From contig VXAZ01005702.1 in the NCBI GenBank assembly GCA_013399875.1, positions 310,001 through 374,000 on the forward strand: a stretch of 64,000 nt of DNA, in the 5' to 3' direction. The translations under genes and the position numbers were made by a program. Below the pieces are notes generated by a model. That model was not told the origin of the DNA and made no database searches. It saw nothing but the letters and a program-made list of their open reading frames with translations. Of the stretch, positions 38,100-48,953 are shown in pieces; the stretch's first letter is position 1; the number at the start of each line of letters is the position of its first letter. Source of the DNA: Gymnorhina tibicen (taxonomy: Eukaryota; Chordata; Aves; Passeriformes; Artamidae).

Positions 38100-39110
38100 T
38101 GTCCCAGGCCCAACCAGCAGTGACACTGAAACTGTATTCCCAGCAGGCACACAGGGAGAATACATATATGCATACATACAGGGCTATGGCTAACTTCATG
38201 GATTCGACATGCTCCTAACTTAAAAGATATGTGTCCCTCCTTGGCCCCCAGGCTGCATTGTGTACCTGCCAGCTGGTCCATTTTGGTTCTCACTGGAACT
38301 TGCACTTGCTGCAGTTGCTGGCAACATGGGCTTGTGGGGCTCTGATACCTGGTCCCATCCCTATGGCTGGCACTCGAGCTCACTTGATCTTCAGCTGGCA
38401 TGTAGGCCAATCAACTTGTGTTCCCAGTCCAGCTGTTCTTCTGCTGTTCCTGTTGCTGCTGCTGTGTACACACAGGTGCCTATGCCCCAGGAAACCTACA
38501 ATTTTTGGCACTAAAATTTCTCATTCTAGTCTCTCCAGTTGCTGACATTACAGATGCAGTTGCTGACATTACAGCCTTCAGCCTGTGGTCTGACTCCAAT
38601 TACTGCACTCAGATCCTCCTGTACACACATGCATGCAGGAAGAGAGTTAGAAAGAAAGTCAATAAGAAGTTTGACCAGATTAAACTGTTCAAGTGCAGGA
38701 TGTGGCTAGAAAAGTGCAGTGATCGTACATTATTTATTTTCAAGCAACCAGCCCTTTTATCCCTTATCCCTCTACTTTCCACACACTTCGTCCTCCACAA
38801 ATTGCCTAAATCCATCCCTTTCCCTGCCTTCCGTTCCATTTCCTATCATCCCATACTGTGTCTTATGCAATCTCCATGTATGTCCCATTCTCCTGGGAAG
38901 CATCACCCCCTCAGCTGGCAGGACCTTTCATGCTTGACTCATCATGATGGGTTTCACACCTGCAAAATGGGGCTGAGGGTCTTCTGGGACAGCCATGAGA
39001 GGGGCCTGAACAGGATATCCCTTTGTCTGGATCCATATTGGCTTCCTGCCTCCCACTCTGAATCCCTGTGCCTCTCATCTTCTGGAGATGGGCCTGATAT
39101 GGGCTGATGG
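38100..39110. other. Relatively GC-rich block of unknown origin
   Basis: This kilobase is visibly richer in G and C than its flanks. It is open in one + frame from 38418 to 39107 (229 codons) and partly in others. The translation starts with a cysteine run made by CTG-type simple sequence (38438-38465) and resembles no family I know. An 18-bp word occurs twice at 38536-38553 and 38557-38574 (period 21). Composition and length would fit a worn LTR or other retrovirus-derived segment, but I could not identify termini or family landmarks. A host exon is less likely because no splice sites bracket the open frame convincingly. Confidence 0.4.
38536..38574. repeat. Two-copy tandem repeat, period 21
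   Basis: CAGTTGCTGACATTACAG is present twice, separated by ATG. Small local duplication within the GC-rich block. Confidence 0.9.
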
Positions 39111-40008
39111 TTCCTCTGATGGACTTGAGAGCAGCCAGGGTAAGGGTCCTTTTTGGTGTGCAGATGGGCTTTTATTACCTAATCTAACATAATAGACTGC
39201 AATTTTTTGAGTATTGTACTTGGGCAAAGGCAGTTTATTTCTCCCTAGAAAGTCTCTAAAAATCCAGCAGTGATTTCTATAGGTATAGTCTGTATTTTTA
39301 TGAGTGTGCATTCAGAGTAATATAGGGGAGTTAAATAGTTATTTAATGATGTTAAATGTCTACCTGAGCTTCTTTTTATAATGGGCAAGACATGTCATTC
39401 TTGGGTGATATACTTTAATGGCCTCTATGCTAATATCTTCAATTGCCTTCCAGCCATTTCTGGGTAGGTAGCCAGAAGAAAACTCTGACTTTCAGTACTG
39501 TGTCAGCCAAATGAGGCACTTGGACGTCTGTTGTGGACAGGTAGCACCTGGACCCTCTATCTAATCTCTTTCCTACTTTATGAGCGAAAACCAGTGCAGT
39601 CTATTTGAGCTGCTGAATTACTTATAATCTTTGTCCATTTGAGCTGCCTTGACCTTATCTAAGGATTCTGAGTTAAATTCATTGTGACAGGTGTGCTACT
39701 CCTACCTATTTCTGTCAGACTGTCTTCTAGCTAAACATCTGACAACTTTATAATCTGCTTGGTTTTGCCTGTTGACTATTTCTCCCTGAGTAGATTAATG
39801 TTATTGTAACCTACTGGACTCTAGAGAGATTAAGAAATGCTTCCTTGTTTTTTTTAATAGTTCTTAGTGACATCTGAAGTGATGGTGGTACTACCACTGT
39901 AGAACTTTGAAACTCATGAGTCTTTGAACTCATGTTCCATGTGTGGATTGCACAGCTGCCAGGCCTAGCCTAGGAGATATATTTTGTCTTTGACTGTAAA
40001 ATGTCTTA
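39111..40008. other. Non-coding sequence, no gene recognised
   Basis: No supported exon or repeat. A short repetition of ACTCATG with CTTTGAA lies near 39905-39935. Confidence 0.55.
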
Positions 40009-40262
40009 AAATCATAGAATCATTAAGGTTGGAAAAGACCTCCAAGATCATTGAGTCTAGCTTTCAACCAAATACCACCATGCCCACTAAAACCATATTA
40101 CGAGGTGCCACATCTACTTGTTTTTGGAACACTTTAAGGAATGATGACTCCACCACTCTTGGGGAGCCTGTTATGTACAACCTGAAGATAGCTTCTCACA
40201 ACTTGAGGCCATTTCCCCTTGTCATATCAAGTATTACCAAGTACTTACATAAATTAGAGAAA
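40009..40262 (-). mobile_element. CR1 LINE 3'-end fragment, minus strand
   Basis: Read on the + strand it begins with the complement of a CR1 tail (TCATAGAATCATTAAGG), followed by GGTTGGAAAAGACCTCCAAG and ATCATTGAGTCTAGCTTTCA, then CACATCTAC, GACTCCACCACT and CAACTTGAGGCCATTTCCCC. These are successive landmarks of an avian CR1 3' untranslated region in reverse. A piece between the CCTGTT and CAACTTGAGG blocks appears shortened. It is 5'-truncated with no coding part. Confidence 0.9.
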
Positions 40263-40872
40263 ACAACAGGAGTATTTATGGAGATTTGACCTGTGAACCC
40301 TTCACACGTTTGCAGTACGTAATATATTCCCTTTTTAGATACACTGAACAGGACAGTTAACTTCTGTGTTAAAACCACATTTTTCTGTACAAGTTTCTTA
40401 TGATATAACAGGCAAAATTGAATCACAGTTAACCCTTTATTTAATTGCTCAAATTGTGGGTGCTTTGAGACTTTGATAAAGGTCTTACTGACAGGTAGGT
40501 GTATTGTGTGTCAAAATAAACAGCAAAATATTATTTTTTATTCCCTTCATGATATAAAATACTTCTTCAGGAAAAGCTTAGTTCAATAGTGAGCAAGAGT
40601 GCTGTTTTCAGAGAAAATTATAGCTAACGAGAAAACCCTCCATCTTTTATGCTAAGGGAATGAACAATCACATCTGCTAAGTGAGCTGTAAAATGGGTGG
40701 TACAGATTTTTTGTCCAGTGACTCTTCAGTGATGATCATATTTTTATGTTTGTTGACACACTAATCTAGCTATTTTATTTGAAGTAACTACAGTTTAAAA
40801 ACTCTGCTACTGAAGAAGTTGTTTCATACCTTAACTGCTAGGTATTCATTTTCACTTCTTTTATTGTATCTC

Positions 40873-40888
40873 TTTTTTTTTTTTTTTT
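40873..40888. repeat. T16 homopolymer run
   Basis: Sixteen T residues in a row, possibly the complement of a retroposon poly(A) tail, but no body was recognised. Confidence 0.9.
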
Positions 40889-43800
40889 GTTTAGCAGTTT
40901 TCTTTAGAAAACCTTTTAGGTGTTCAAAATATCCTTAAAAGCCTGTTAAGAGACCTTAATATCTTGGTTGGAAAGATTACCAAACTGCAGGAACTCTTTG
41001 TGCAGTGAAAATTTAAAATATCTAACATATTATAACTGTAACAGACTGCTACCAGGCTCTGCAGATACTGGAAAAAAATCTGCTTAGGGGCCTGGAGCAG
41101 AAAAAACCTCAAGCATATTCAGTTAGGCTTATTAGCATGTGAAGGAAAAGCCACATTTCAACATTCAGTTACTTAAGAGTTATTGCCTTTAAGACGAATT
41201 GGAATTTTCCTTTATGATGTATAATAAGGCTTATTTTTTTCTCCACAGCACGAATATTTTTGCTGTTAAAAAAAAATATTATTAGATCTTCATTTCCTCC
41301 TTTTTGCCTGAAGATACTGGCAAGGTCTTTGAAGGACAGAAACATTAACATCACATGAGGATGCTGTCTGAGCTTCAGCCTCTAGAGAAAGGATGTAGAT
41401 TCATATTTTCCATGCATTTAACTTTACAGTTTATGCAATACACAGGTTTCCTTTGAAATAACTGGTATGCTTCCTGCTGAGTTCCAAGATCTTTTGAATT
41501 CAGTGGAAAGGTATGTAGCTCATCTGAGTTCAGTATGTATTAATTTTCCCCAGTGTTATTTGTAAGAAACATAGAATCTAATTGTGGTTTCTGTTTGTGA
41601 GGTAATTGCATTGAAGACCATGGTGAAGACACAGCTATATTGAAGCATGAATAAAAGCAAAGTGGAAAAGGGAGAGTTTGGTGAAACAGCTTCATTCATG
41701 GGCATCTCTGAACCTAGAACAACTGGCATAACTCTTGCCACAGAAATTCATTGTACTACTTTATACTGCCAATGCCATGGTGACATTTTAGTGATCTACA
41801 GGTTTGAGGTGTATTAGCTTTGACATGTGTTGTTGAAATCAGTGGAAGCTTAAAAGTTTATATCTGAAATAAAACATTTGTAATCAAAGCCATTGCAAAT
41901 CTGAGGTAGTTGGAGAGATGTTTTCCAATAGATATTATCACATTGCAAAAATAATATAACACTTGCTAAAAAGTTACAGGAGCAGAAGTATATGCTTTGC
42001 AATGCTGGGTAAGAGGAGTACTTTACAAATGCAATCAGCAGCAATCTTTTTAAGAGGAAAAGAACTTTTGGAAATGCTTAATGAACCAGTACAATTTCTT
42101 AAAGTTATAAATACTGCATTTCTCAGTCCGATGGGATTTTTCTGTTGAGGATAAACTTGATTATAAGACAAAATGCTTCAGACAACATAAGCCCTGAGGC
42201 ATTAAGCATTTTAAGGCAACAATACCAAAGTAGTTCTGAGTAGAAAGGCAGTCTGAGACATAAAATAGGCTTGCTTTTCTTGACTGCATTTCGCTTCGTT
42301 GAATTCATGTCCATTTCTGCAGAGTGATGGTGAAAACAGCATAATGAACTACCAAATCAAAAAAAGCTAAATGTAAATTGTTACAAAAGATGAACGACAA
42401 AAGGAACCAACAGCCCAAACATATCTGAAAGCTACCACAATCTGTCAGTCTTAAAAACAGAACCCTGACCTCCTTTAGAGATTGTCTTGATGTGCAGAGG
42501 GAGGGGAAGAAAGGGAGAGCCCCACTGCAAATGGTGAGTGACCCATTTGTTGCTGTACACTGATTTTCATAAGCTGGCTTCTGTCTCTTCTATGAGAAAT
42601 GCTTTTGTTTTCTGTTTAAATTCTGTGACTGCCTAGTTTGCTTTTTTGCTGTCAGTGTCTAGCACTTATCAAACTTAATACAGAAGAAGCTGTAGTTAGG
42701 TCTCTACTGTGCTCTGATGCAATGCTTCTTGAAGGTATCGGACAAATGGTGAAACTTCTGGAAAATTTATTTGGGCAACTTGTCTTGTTATATACCTATT
42801 GTTTTGCTAGAGAGAGTGTGAATATATGTAGAACAAATTTTATTTAAACTGAACTAAAAGGCCAGAAGGACCCATGTGGGAAATGAAAAAGTCCAAAATT
42901 CTGTAATTCCACAAATATTACATTTTGGGGAATTCTTCAAATTGAGCCAATCTGCCATAAGTTTGTGGTGCTCGTATGATAAATTGAGTAATTTGAGTAG
43001 CAATGAAGTGAATGCTGTGTTACAGCTGAATAGATGTATGCATTACCTAGGGAATTAGAGAGCTCTGGAATAGGAGCATTTGCAGACTGAAAAATCAGGC
43101 CAGTTTTAAGCTTTAAAACTGAATTTTACTAACTTCTCTCGTGAACAGTATACTTCCTTCTAATGACCATTCTTACACAATATTAATCATTATTGCTAAT
43201 ATGAAACATGCCGTTTTAAAAATATATGTTCTAAATTAGCTTTGACTATACAATTCCATGTTTAATAATGATGGCTGCAGTTCTTGTGGGTCCTTACTTT
43301 CAGACACCTGAATGAACAGGCTTAAGAGTTCTTTGATGAGACAAATTGGAAATGAAATAGGCTTGCTTCTTTCATCTGTCATATGCCATATGTTTTTATG
43401 CTATTGCTCCTCCCCAGAAGGGGAGTCTGCTTACCTGATTATTTGGTTTGCTTCTGTCGTAACAATCGTTCTTCCAGAATGTTCAGCAGGACTTCTGCCA
43501 CTTTTAACTCCCTCTGCTTATCTGTTTTCTTCCTGACAATTTTTCTTACTTGAGTGCCTCCTGCCTGCAACTGCATCTACCCGCCTTTGCCCCTTTTGCT
43601 CACACACTTTACTAAACTTTTGTCTGGCTATGCAAACACAGAGTTGCAAAATGCATGCATGTATTTGGGTTTAAGGCACATTTATATTAATTATGTCCTG
43701 ACTGGTGATTCAAAATTTACAGATGAGAAAGGCTTTAGCAATGTATGAATCAAATACCCCTTTTCCATTAGCAGACATATAAGTTCTCTTTAATTCAAGA

Positions 43801-44143
43801 ATATTTGAACACTTTGAGTTTTTGCAACTGTATTAGATTTCAACTTTCTACCATCTTATCTGCAGGTTTTAAAGTGGTATAACAGTTCAGTATAAAAAAA
43901 ACCTGTACAATGTTTCAAATTATCAAGAGTATTTCCTTAAAGTAATTAAGGCAGAGAATTTATATTGTAAAATAGCTAAGTTTTGTTCTATTTTGCTTAC
44001 ATTTCTGAAGGTAATTTGTTAATACTAGAAATTTCTATGTGGTTTTCCTAAAGCAAATATTATGTCATAGCATTTTCCTAGTAGTGTTGAGAATTGCCAT
44101 ATACCCAGTTAAAGGTGTTGTACTTCAGATGCTCACATGTAGT

Positions 44144-44171
44144 TAATAAACAAACAAACAAATAAATAAAT
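44144..44171. repeat. Compound (AAAC)3(AAAT)3 microsatellite
   Basis: Three AAAC-type units pass into three AAAT-type units. Tetranucleotide simple repeat. Confidence 0.92.
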
Positions 44172-45362
44172 CTATCTCTAATTCTATGCATCTGAAACAT
44201 GATATCTGCATGTGATATAAACCTTTCAATCATATAAAAGCATTCCTGAAACTGTGTGTTGGTGGGTTTGGTTATTTAATTGTTTCTCCTAGCAGAAACA
44301 AGGACCAAGATTTTGGAGGTCTTGGTTTTATTTGTCTTTGTTCTGAGTGGTATGTGTCTGTGGATATCCTCACACATTTGCACTAGACATTTTGGAGGCT
44401 GGAATTGTATGATAAATTGCAGAATCATCCAAGACAATTACTTCAACAGCTCCAGAGTAAGCAGCTATTCCTTCTGTGTCATTGTTTTTCAGTTAGAAAT
44501 TCTTTGTTGGCACAAACAGCTCAAAGCAAAAATTAGATTTCTTATGAGGGTGTTTGTATGTATACAGAGTAGTCGCTGTCTTTTTCTTTACATTGAACTC
44601 TAAGCTTTGTCACCTTTTTATTCTAGGTTTATTTTAATACTCTGAAATTGTTTGTTCTTATTGTCATGAAGGACTGGTTTTGTTGTAGTGCTGTGGCTGC
44701 CTGGGAGATTGCTTTAGTTGTTCCAGCCTCTACGAATGTTAAGAAGTAATAGAAAGATAAAAGGTTAGAGAAAACTCTGTTTGGCAAATGAAATGTTATT
44801 ATTTCCTCAGCATAAATCGCCAGGTATGTAAAAGACTATTTTTGAGACTAAAATAAAAGATAAATATTATTACCTTGTAGTATAGCTACTTAGACAAAAG
44901 AAAACAATCATATTAAAGATATTTGCCACCAGCTGATGCTGTCTGAAAAATACTGAGCTAGCTCCTCAATGCTGGCCTTGGGTGCAACTGCATCAGCTTC
45001 CATGGACCTCTGCAAGTGCTGTGTACGTTTTGCATCATGGTACAGAAAGCAAGATATACCATGCAGCTGCTCCCCTGCTTTTGCCTTCACTGCTTCTTAT
45101 GAAGGTTTCACATGGAGATATGGAACTGAGGGCAATTGTTCAGTAGAGAATGAGTATTTCAAACAAGCAATTGCTCATTGTCTGTTTCAGAAGAGCTTAA
45201 ACTGATGTTAAGTGGCACTTGAAGATCTAATATTCCAGTTTCTTAGAAAAAGAAACCAGTCTTAGCTTTTAAAAAGGCCATACTTAAGAGAAATTTAAGC
45301 TCTTGGTATAGTTATTGAGATTATAGTTTTTTTTCATCATAGCACCTTTTTTTTCTGGAAAC

Positions 45363-45390
45363 TTCCATACATACGCTTGTATGTATGGAA
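45363..45390. repeat. Perfect 12-bp inverted repeat with GCTT loop
   Basis: TTCCATACATAC at 45363-45374 and its exact reverse complement at 45379-45390 are separated by GCTT. A compact perfect hairpin in either strand. It is too short for a microRNA precursor and no family is recognised. Confidence 0.85.
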
Positions 45391-46432
45391 CACCTGTCAG
45401 TTTATTACCTCTAACATACAGCAGAAAAATCCATTTCCATGCTTCAAAATGCCAGAAGATTTTTCATAAAATTTAAGTGCTATTTTTGGCTTTAGAAATC
45501 AAACCTTTTTATGACTCATTGGATTATGTTTTTAAAAGCTGAGTTTCAAAACTATAATAAACAGAAGAGCATATTTAGTTCAATTCAAGGGCTACAAAAA
45601 TCAGGAAAATAGCTAAGTAGTGAATCTCAGATGCATTATTTGCTGTATATAATGTGTGGTTAATTACATTGTCAAACTTCTCAGACCAAAGATTTTTTCG
45701 TTATCCTACAACAATGAACTGTTGCAAATTGATTGAATATTGGTGAATTGTATCAATTCATATATGTTTAAATTGCTGTCTCTTATGCCATGGAATATGC
45801 TGTCTCTTACCTCAAGATGACAAAACTTTTGGTTTTGGAGAGCGGGCTGCTGAAGCTTTTGCTAAAGGTGATGATATAACGTCTGTAATGCTGAGAATTG
45901 TTTCTGAACTCACTTTGAGAAGGTCTTGTGACTCTGGTAGGTGGCACTTTGTCAGAGGTAGTCCTGTTCACTATGAATTTCTGAGCCAAATAAAGGTGAC
46001 TGAATCCAAGTCTAAAGAGACACTTTTTTTTCTCTGATTGCAGACAGCATCATTTAGGTAGCCACATCCAGAAATCTTGCGTGACTGAATGTGTGACATG
46101 TGTGAAATCACAGACTAAAGATTCAGTCCCATTAGGGCCATCATTTCATGTAACAGATTTGTTTTACCTTTTTAAATGCTTTGTCCCCTTCCTGCTGGAG
46201 GCAGAAGCCTTTTATCATGTTTTCTGCATAGAAGAACAGAGGTCCTACTACAGCATGACCAACTCTTAATTCTAGCAGTTCTTTTAACTGCATGCTGGCA
46301 TCAGGAAGGCTAAAAAGATTTGATTCTCCCTGAGAATAAGGTGTTGAATTAAGCCTTCCAGGAGATCATCAGACATAATTCATGGTCCTTAGACAAGAAT
46401 AGGGCTGTTATTAGAAAATTATCTTAACAAAC

Positions 46433-46719
46433 TGTATTGGCTTTGTATGGTCAAGCTTTGGTGGCTGGAGGACTACAGGGGTGGCTTCTGTGAGAAGCTG
46501 CCAGAAGCTTCCTCCATGTCTGGCGGAGTCAATGCCTGGCAGCTCCAAAGACAGATGTGCCACTGGTAAAGGCTGGGTCAAATAGAAATGGTGGTAACAT
46601 CTTTGTGATAACAGATCACAGAAGAGTGAAAAAAATAAAAAAGTTATTGAGCAGTTGTACTTGTGGCCAGAGAAGAGTGGGGTGAGAAATTGTGAAGAAA
46701 ACCTATGCAAACACCACTA
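46433..46719 (+). mobile_element. Truncated endogenous-retrovirus LTR (5' part), plus strand
   Basis: It starts with TGTATTGGCTTTGTATGG, the same type of LTR start as in the minus-strand LTR at 18055-19429, and shares the run GGCTTCTGTGAGAAGCTGCC, AGAAGCTTCC, CTCCAAAGACAGATG and ATGGTGGTAACATCTTTGTG. Homology continues to about 46719 (GAAGAAAACC and AACACCAC) and then stops abruptly where a CR1 fragment in the opposite orientation begins. The rest of the LTR, including the 46-bp array and polyadenylation region present in the other copy, is absent. Confidence 0.82.
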
Positions 46720-46720
46720 T

Positions 46721-46915
46721 GCATGGCACAGGGCTGTATCCAGACATTTCTTGAATATCTCAAGTGAGGGAGACTCCACAACCTCTCTGGGCAATCTGTT
46801 CCAGTGCTTGATCACCTACACAGTAAAGAAGTTCATCCTCTTATTCAGGTGGCACTTCTTGTGCATCAGTTTCTGCCCATTGACTCTTGTCCTACTGCTT
46901 GGCACAACCAAAAAG
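46721..46915 (-). mobile_element. CR1 LINE fragment, minus strand, abutting the truncated LTR
   Basis: The + strand shows CR1 in reverse: CAGGGCTGTATCCAGAC, TTCTTGAATATCTCAAG, GAGACTCCACAACCTCTCTG, GTTCCAGTGCTTGATCACC, GTAAAGAAGTTCATCCTC, TGCATCAGTTTCTGCCCATT and CTTGTCCTACTGCTTGGCAC. The 3' terminal segment that should lie before 46721 is missing, because the sequence changes straight into the LTR. It is also 5'-truncated near 46915. Confidence 0.9.
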
Positions 46916-47789
46916 AAAGAATTACAGGAAAAAAAAGAAGGTGACAAATAAAAAAAGTTGCATTGAATTCTTTTTGCATTAAGTTGAAGAGAGGTACTAA
47001 TTCACAGTATTCAGTTGCTGAAGAAGTCTAAAGATATTCCGTTGTCTGGAAGCAAATACAGTATATTAACAATACTGTCATGATATTAGCAGTGCATTAC
47101 CATTAATAGCATTAGCTAATCTATTATTGTACCTTTATTAGCATGTATACTTTATATGTAACATTTTTCCCCCTTTTTTTTTAAGACCTAGGAGTATCTA
47201 AGTAGTGAAATGTATAACTGTAACCATAACTTCCATATCCTTTATCAGGAATGAATGTTTGACTGTGTCATTGATCAAACTTGCTTTTCAAGGTCAAAAC
47301 AGACATCGTTTTTCAAAAAATTTCTTGATTAAACTTAATTGATATATTACTTTTTCATTTTAAAATCTTCTTCCTCTTTTTAATTTTTTTTTTTAAATTC
47401 TACTCTGGAATGGCGTCTTCATTGTAATATGACTGTAATACAGTGGGCCAGACTCTTCTTTTAGATTTTACTGAGTTCATCAGTTGTCACATGCATAGGA
47501 AAACAAAATCCCACACAGGTTTAGGATGATGAGATACCAAAGCTGGAATTCTTAAAAAAAAACCCAAACCACACAAGAAACCCCACAATATTTTGTGTCT
47601 AATAATATTTCCTTTATTTTTCATATTTCAGTTCATGTCATAGCAGAAGAAAAATGATAATCCTGTTATGTAGATCATATGATTTATTACTGCTTGAGAA
47701 TGGTTGCGTCGTTTTGTATAAGAAATTACCAGATAAAAATGACAGATTGCTATCTCTAGTACATAGTGTAATGTCTTCACTTGAATATC
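46916..47789. other. AT-rich non-coding sequence, no gene recognised
   Basis: A and T runs (for example 47170-47182 and 47386-47396). No supported feature. Confidence 0.6.
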
Positions 47790-47893
47790 TGAGCAACCTG
47801 GTCTAGCAGGAAGTGTGCCTGCCCATGGCAGGGGCTTCGAATTAGATGATCTTTCAGATCCCTTCCAAACAAAACCATTCTATGATTCTGTGA
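47790..47893 (+). mobile_element. CR1 LINE 3'-end fragment, plus strand
   Basis: GAGCAACCTGGTCTAGCAGG, TGCCCATGGCAGGGGCTTCG, TAGATGATCTTTCAGATCCC, TTCCAAACAAAACC and the tail TTCTATGATTCTGTGA follow the avian CR1 3' end closely. It is better preserved than the copy at 32729-32830 and nearly co-extensive with it. Strong 5' truncation; no coding sequence. Confidence 0.94.
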
Positions 47894-48919
47894 TAATTTC
47901 TTATGCATCCTTGAAAAAATGAATAATGGTTTCATTCCTGGTACACATTTGACTCTTCCTAAGTTTCCACGATCATGAACTGAAGAGTATCGTGATTGAT
48001 CTTGGCCTTCAGTAATTTTCTAAACATCAGCTGACCCTGCTTACACCAACATTCTTTCTCTTTCAATTTTTTGTTTCACCAGTGTGTTCCTTTTTTAGGT
48101 TCTTGTACTGTAATAAAGCAGTTTGGAGTAGATATATCATTTCTAATTATTTGGTTGAAAATATAACTTGATTTTGTAGTCCCTTTCCAAGCAGAGGCTT
48201 CTGTTTGTTCAACGGTGTGAAATCATAGGAGAAAACTTCCTCTTGAATTGTGGATGGCCTAAGTAAGAATTGCAAAACTACATTAATAAAGAGGTGCAAA
48301 CAGTGACATAATCAAGATCATAGAGCACTGAAAGAATAGAAAGTAAAAGAAAGAGTAAAAAGATAGATTTATAGTCTGAAACAATAAACCACCATGACTT
48401 TTTTTCTCATGGGATCATCCATTCTAGTATTCTCACCTCCAACATTATTTGTTTAATATAAATGCTGGAGAAGCTATTTAGTAAAGTGAAAGGAAAATGA
48501 AAATATATGTGAATTTTGCAGTTTCCAGAGAACTTCCTCTCTGAATTGGCCATGATATTAAAAAAAAAAATAGAATTTCACTGTAACTAACTATTCTGCT
48601 TTTCTTACACCCCTTCCATTTTATTTTAGAGTTCCTTTTTTTCTTATCCATCTACTTATATAAAAAACCCGACTTTGTTAAAGATTGTTGTTTGTCTCCT
48701 TGTTTTTCAAAAAAGCAAGTTTAATTAAAGAAAGATTATCTGTTTTTATGGATTCTTCTCTAGTGGATTTTGCTTTCTTTTGATATTTTTCTCATATGAC
48801 TTGATGCTCAAGCTGTGACATATGCCTGTGAATCTTCTCAGGGCTAATTTGAATGGAAAAATAGAAAACAACTTCTAGCTTGAGGCTTAAATTATTGTAA
48901 GCAGAATAACTTTGCTTCA

Positions 48920-48953
48920 ATTGTGTTCAACACAATTTTGTGTTGAATACAAT
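48920..48953. repeat. Near-perfect palindrome with 16-bp arms
   Basis: ATTGTGTTCAACACAA at 48920-48935 and TTGTGTTGAATACAAT at 48938-48953 are reverse complements at 15 of 16 positions; the odd position would be a G-U pair in RNA. Only TT separates the arms. Such tight palindromes are prone to cruciform extrusion or deletion. No transposon family is recognised. Confidence 0.85.

Larger units (their letters stand above)
40263..46432. other. AT-rich non-coding sequence, no gene recognised
   Basis: Mostly unique AT-rich sequence. It holds a T16 run at 40873-40888, an (AAAC)n(AAAT)n repeat at 44144-44171 and a perfect hairpin at 45363-45390. A 60-codon minus-strand frame at 44908-45090 lies in a slightly GC-richer patch and looks protein-like (contains SIEELAQYF), but it has no recognised family and only weak splice context. 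Confidence 0.55.

Noticed and set aside
38418..39107. 229-codon plus-strand frame as a host gene
   Set aside because: It opens with a cysteine run from simple sequence, has no recognisable domain and lacks bracketing splice sites.
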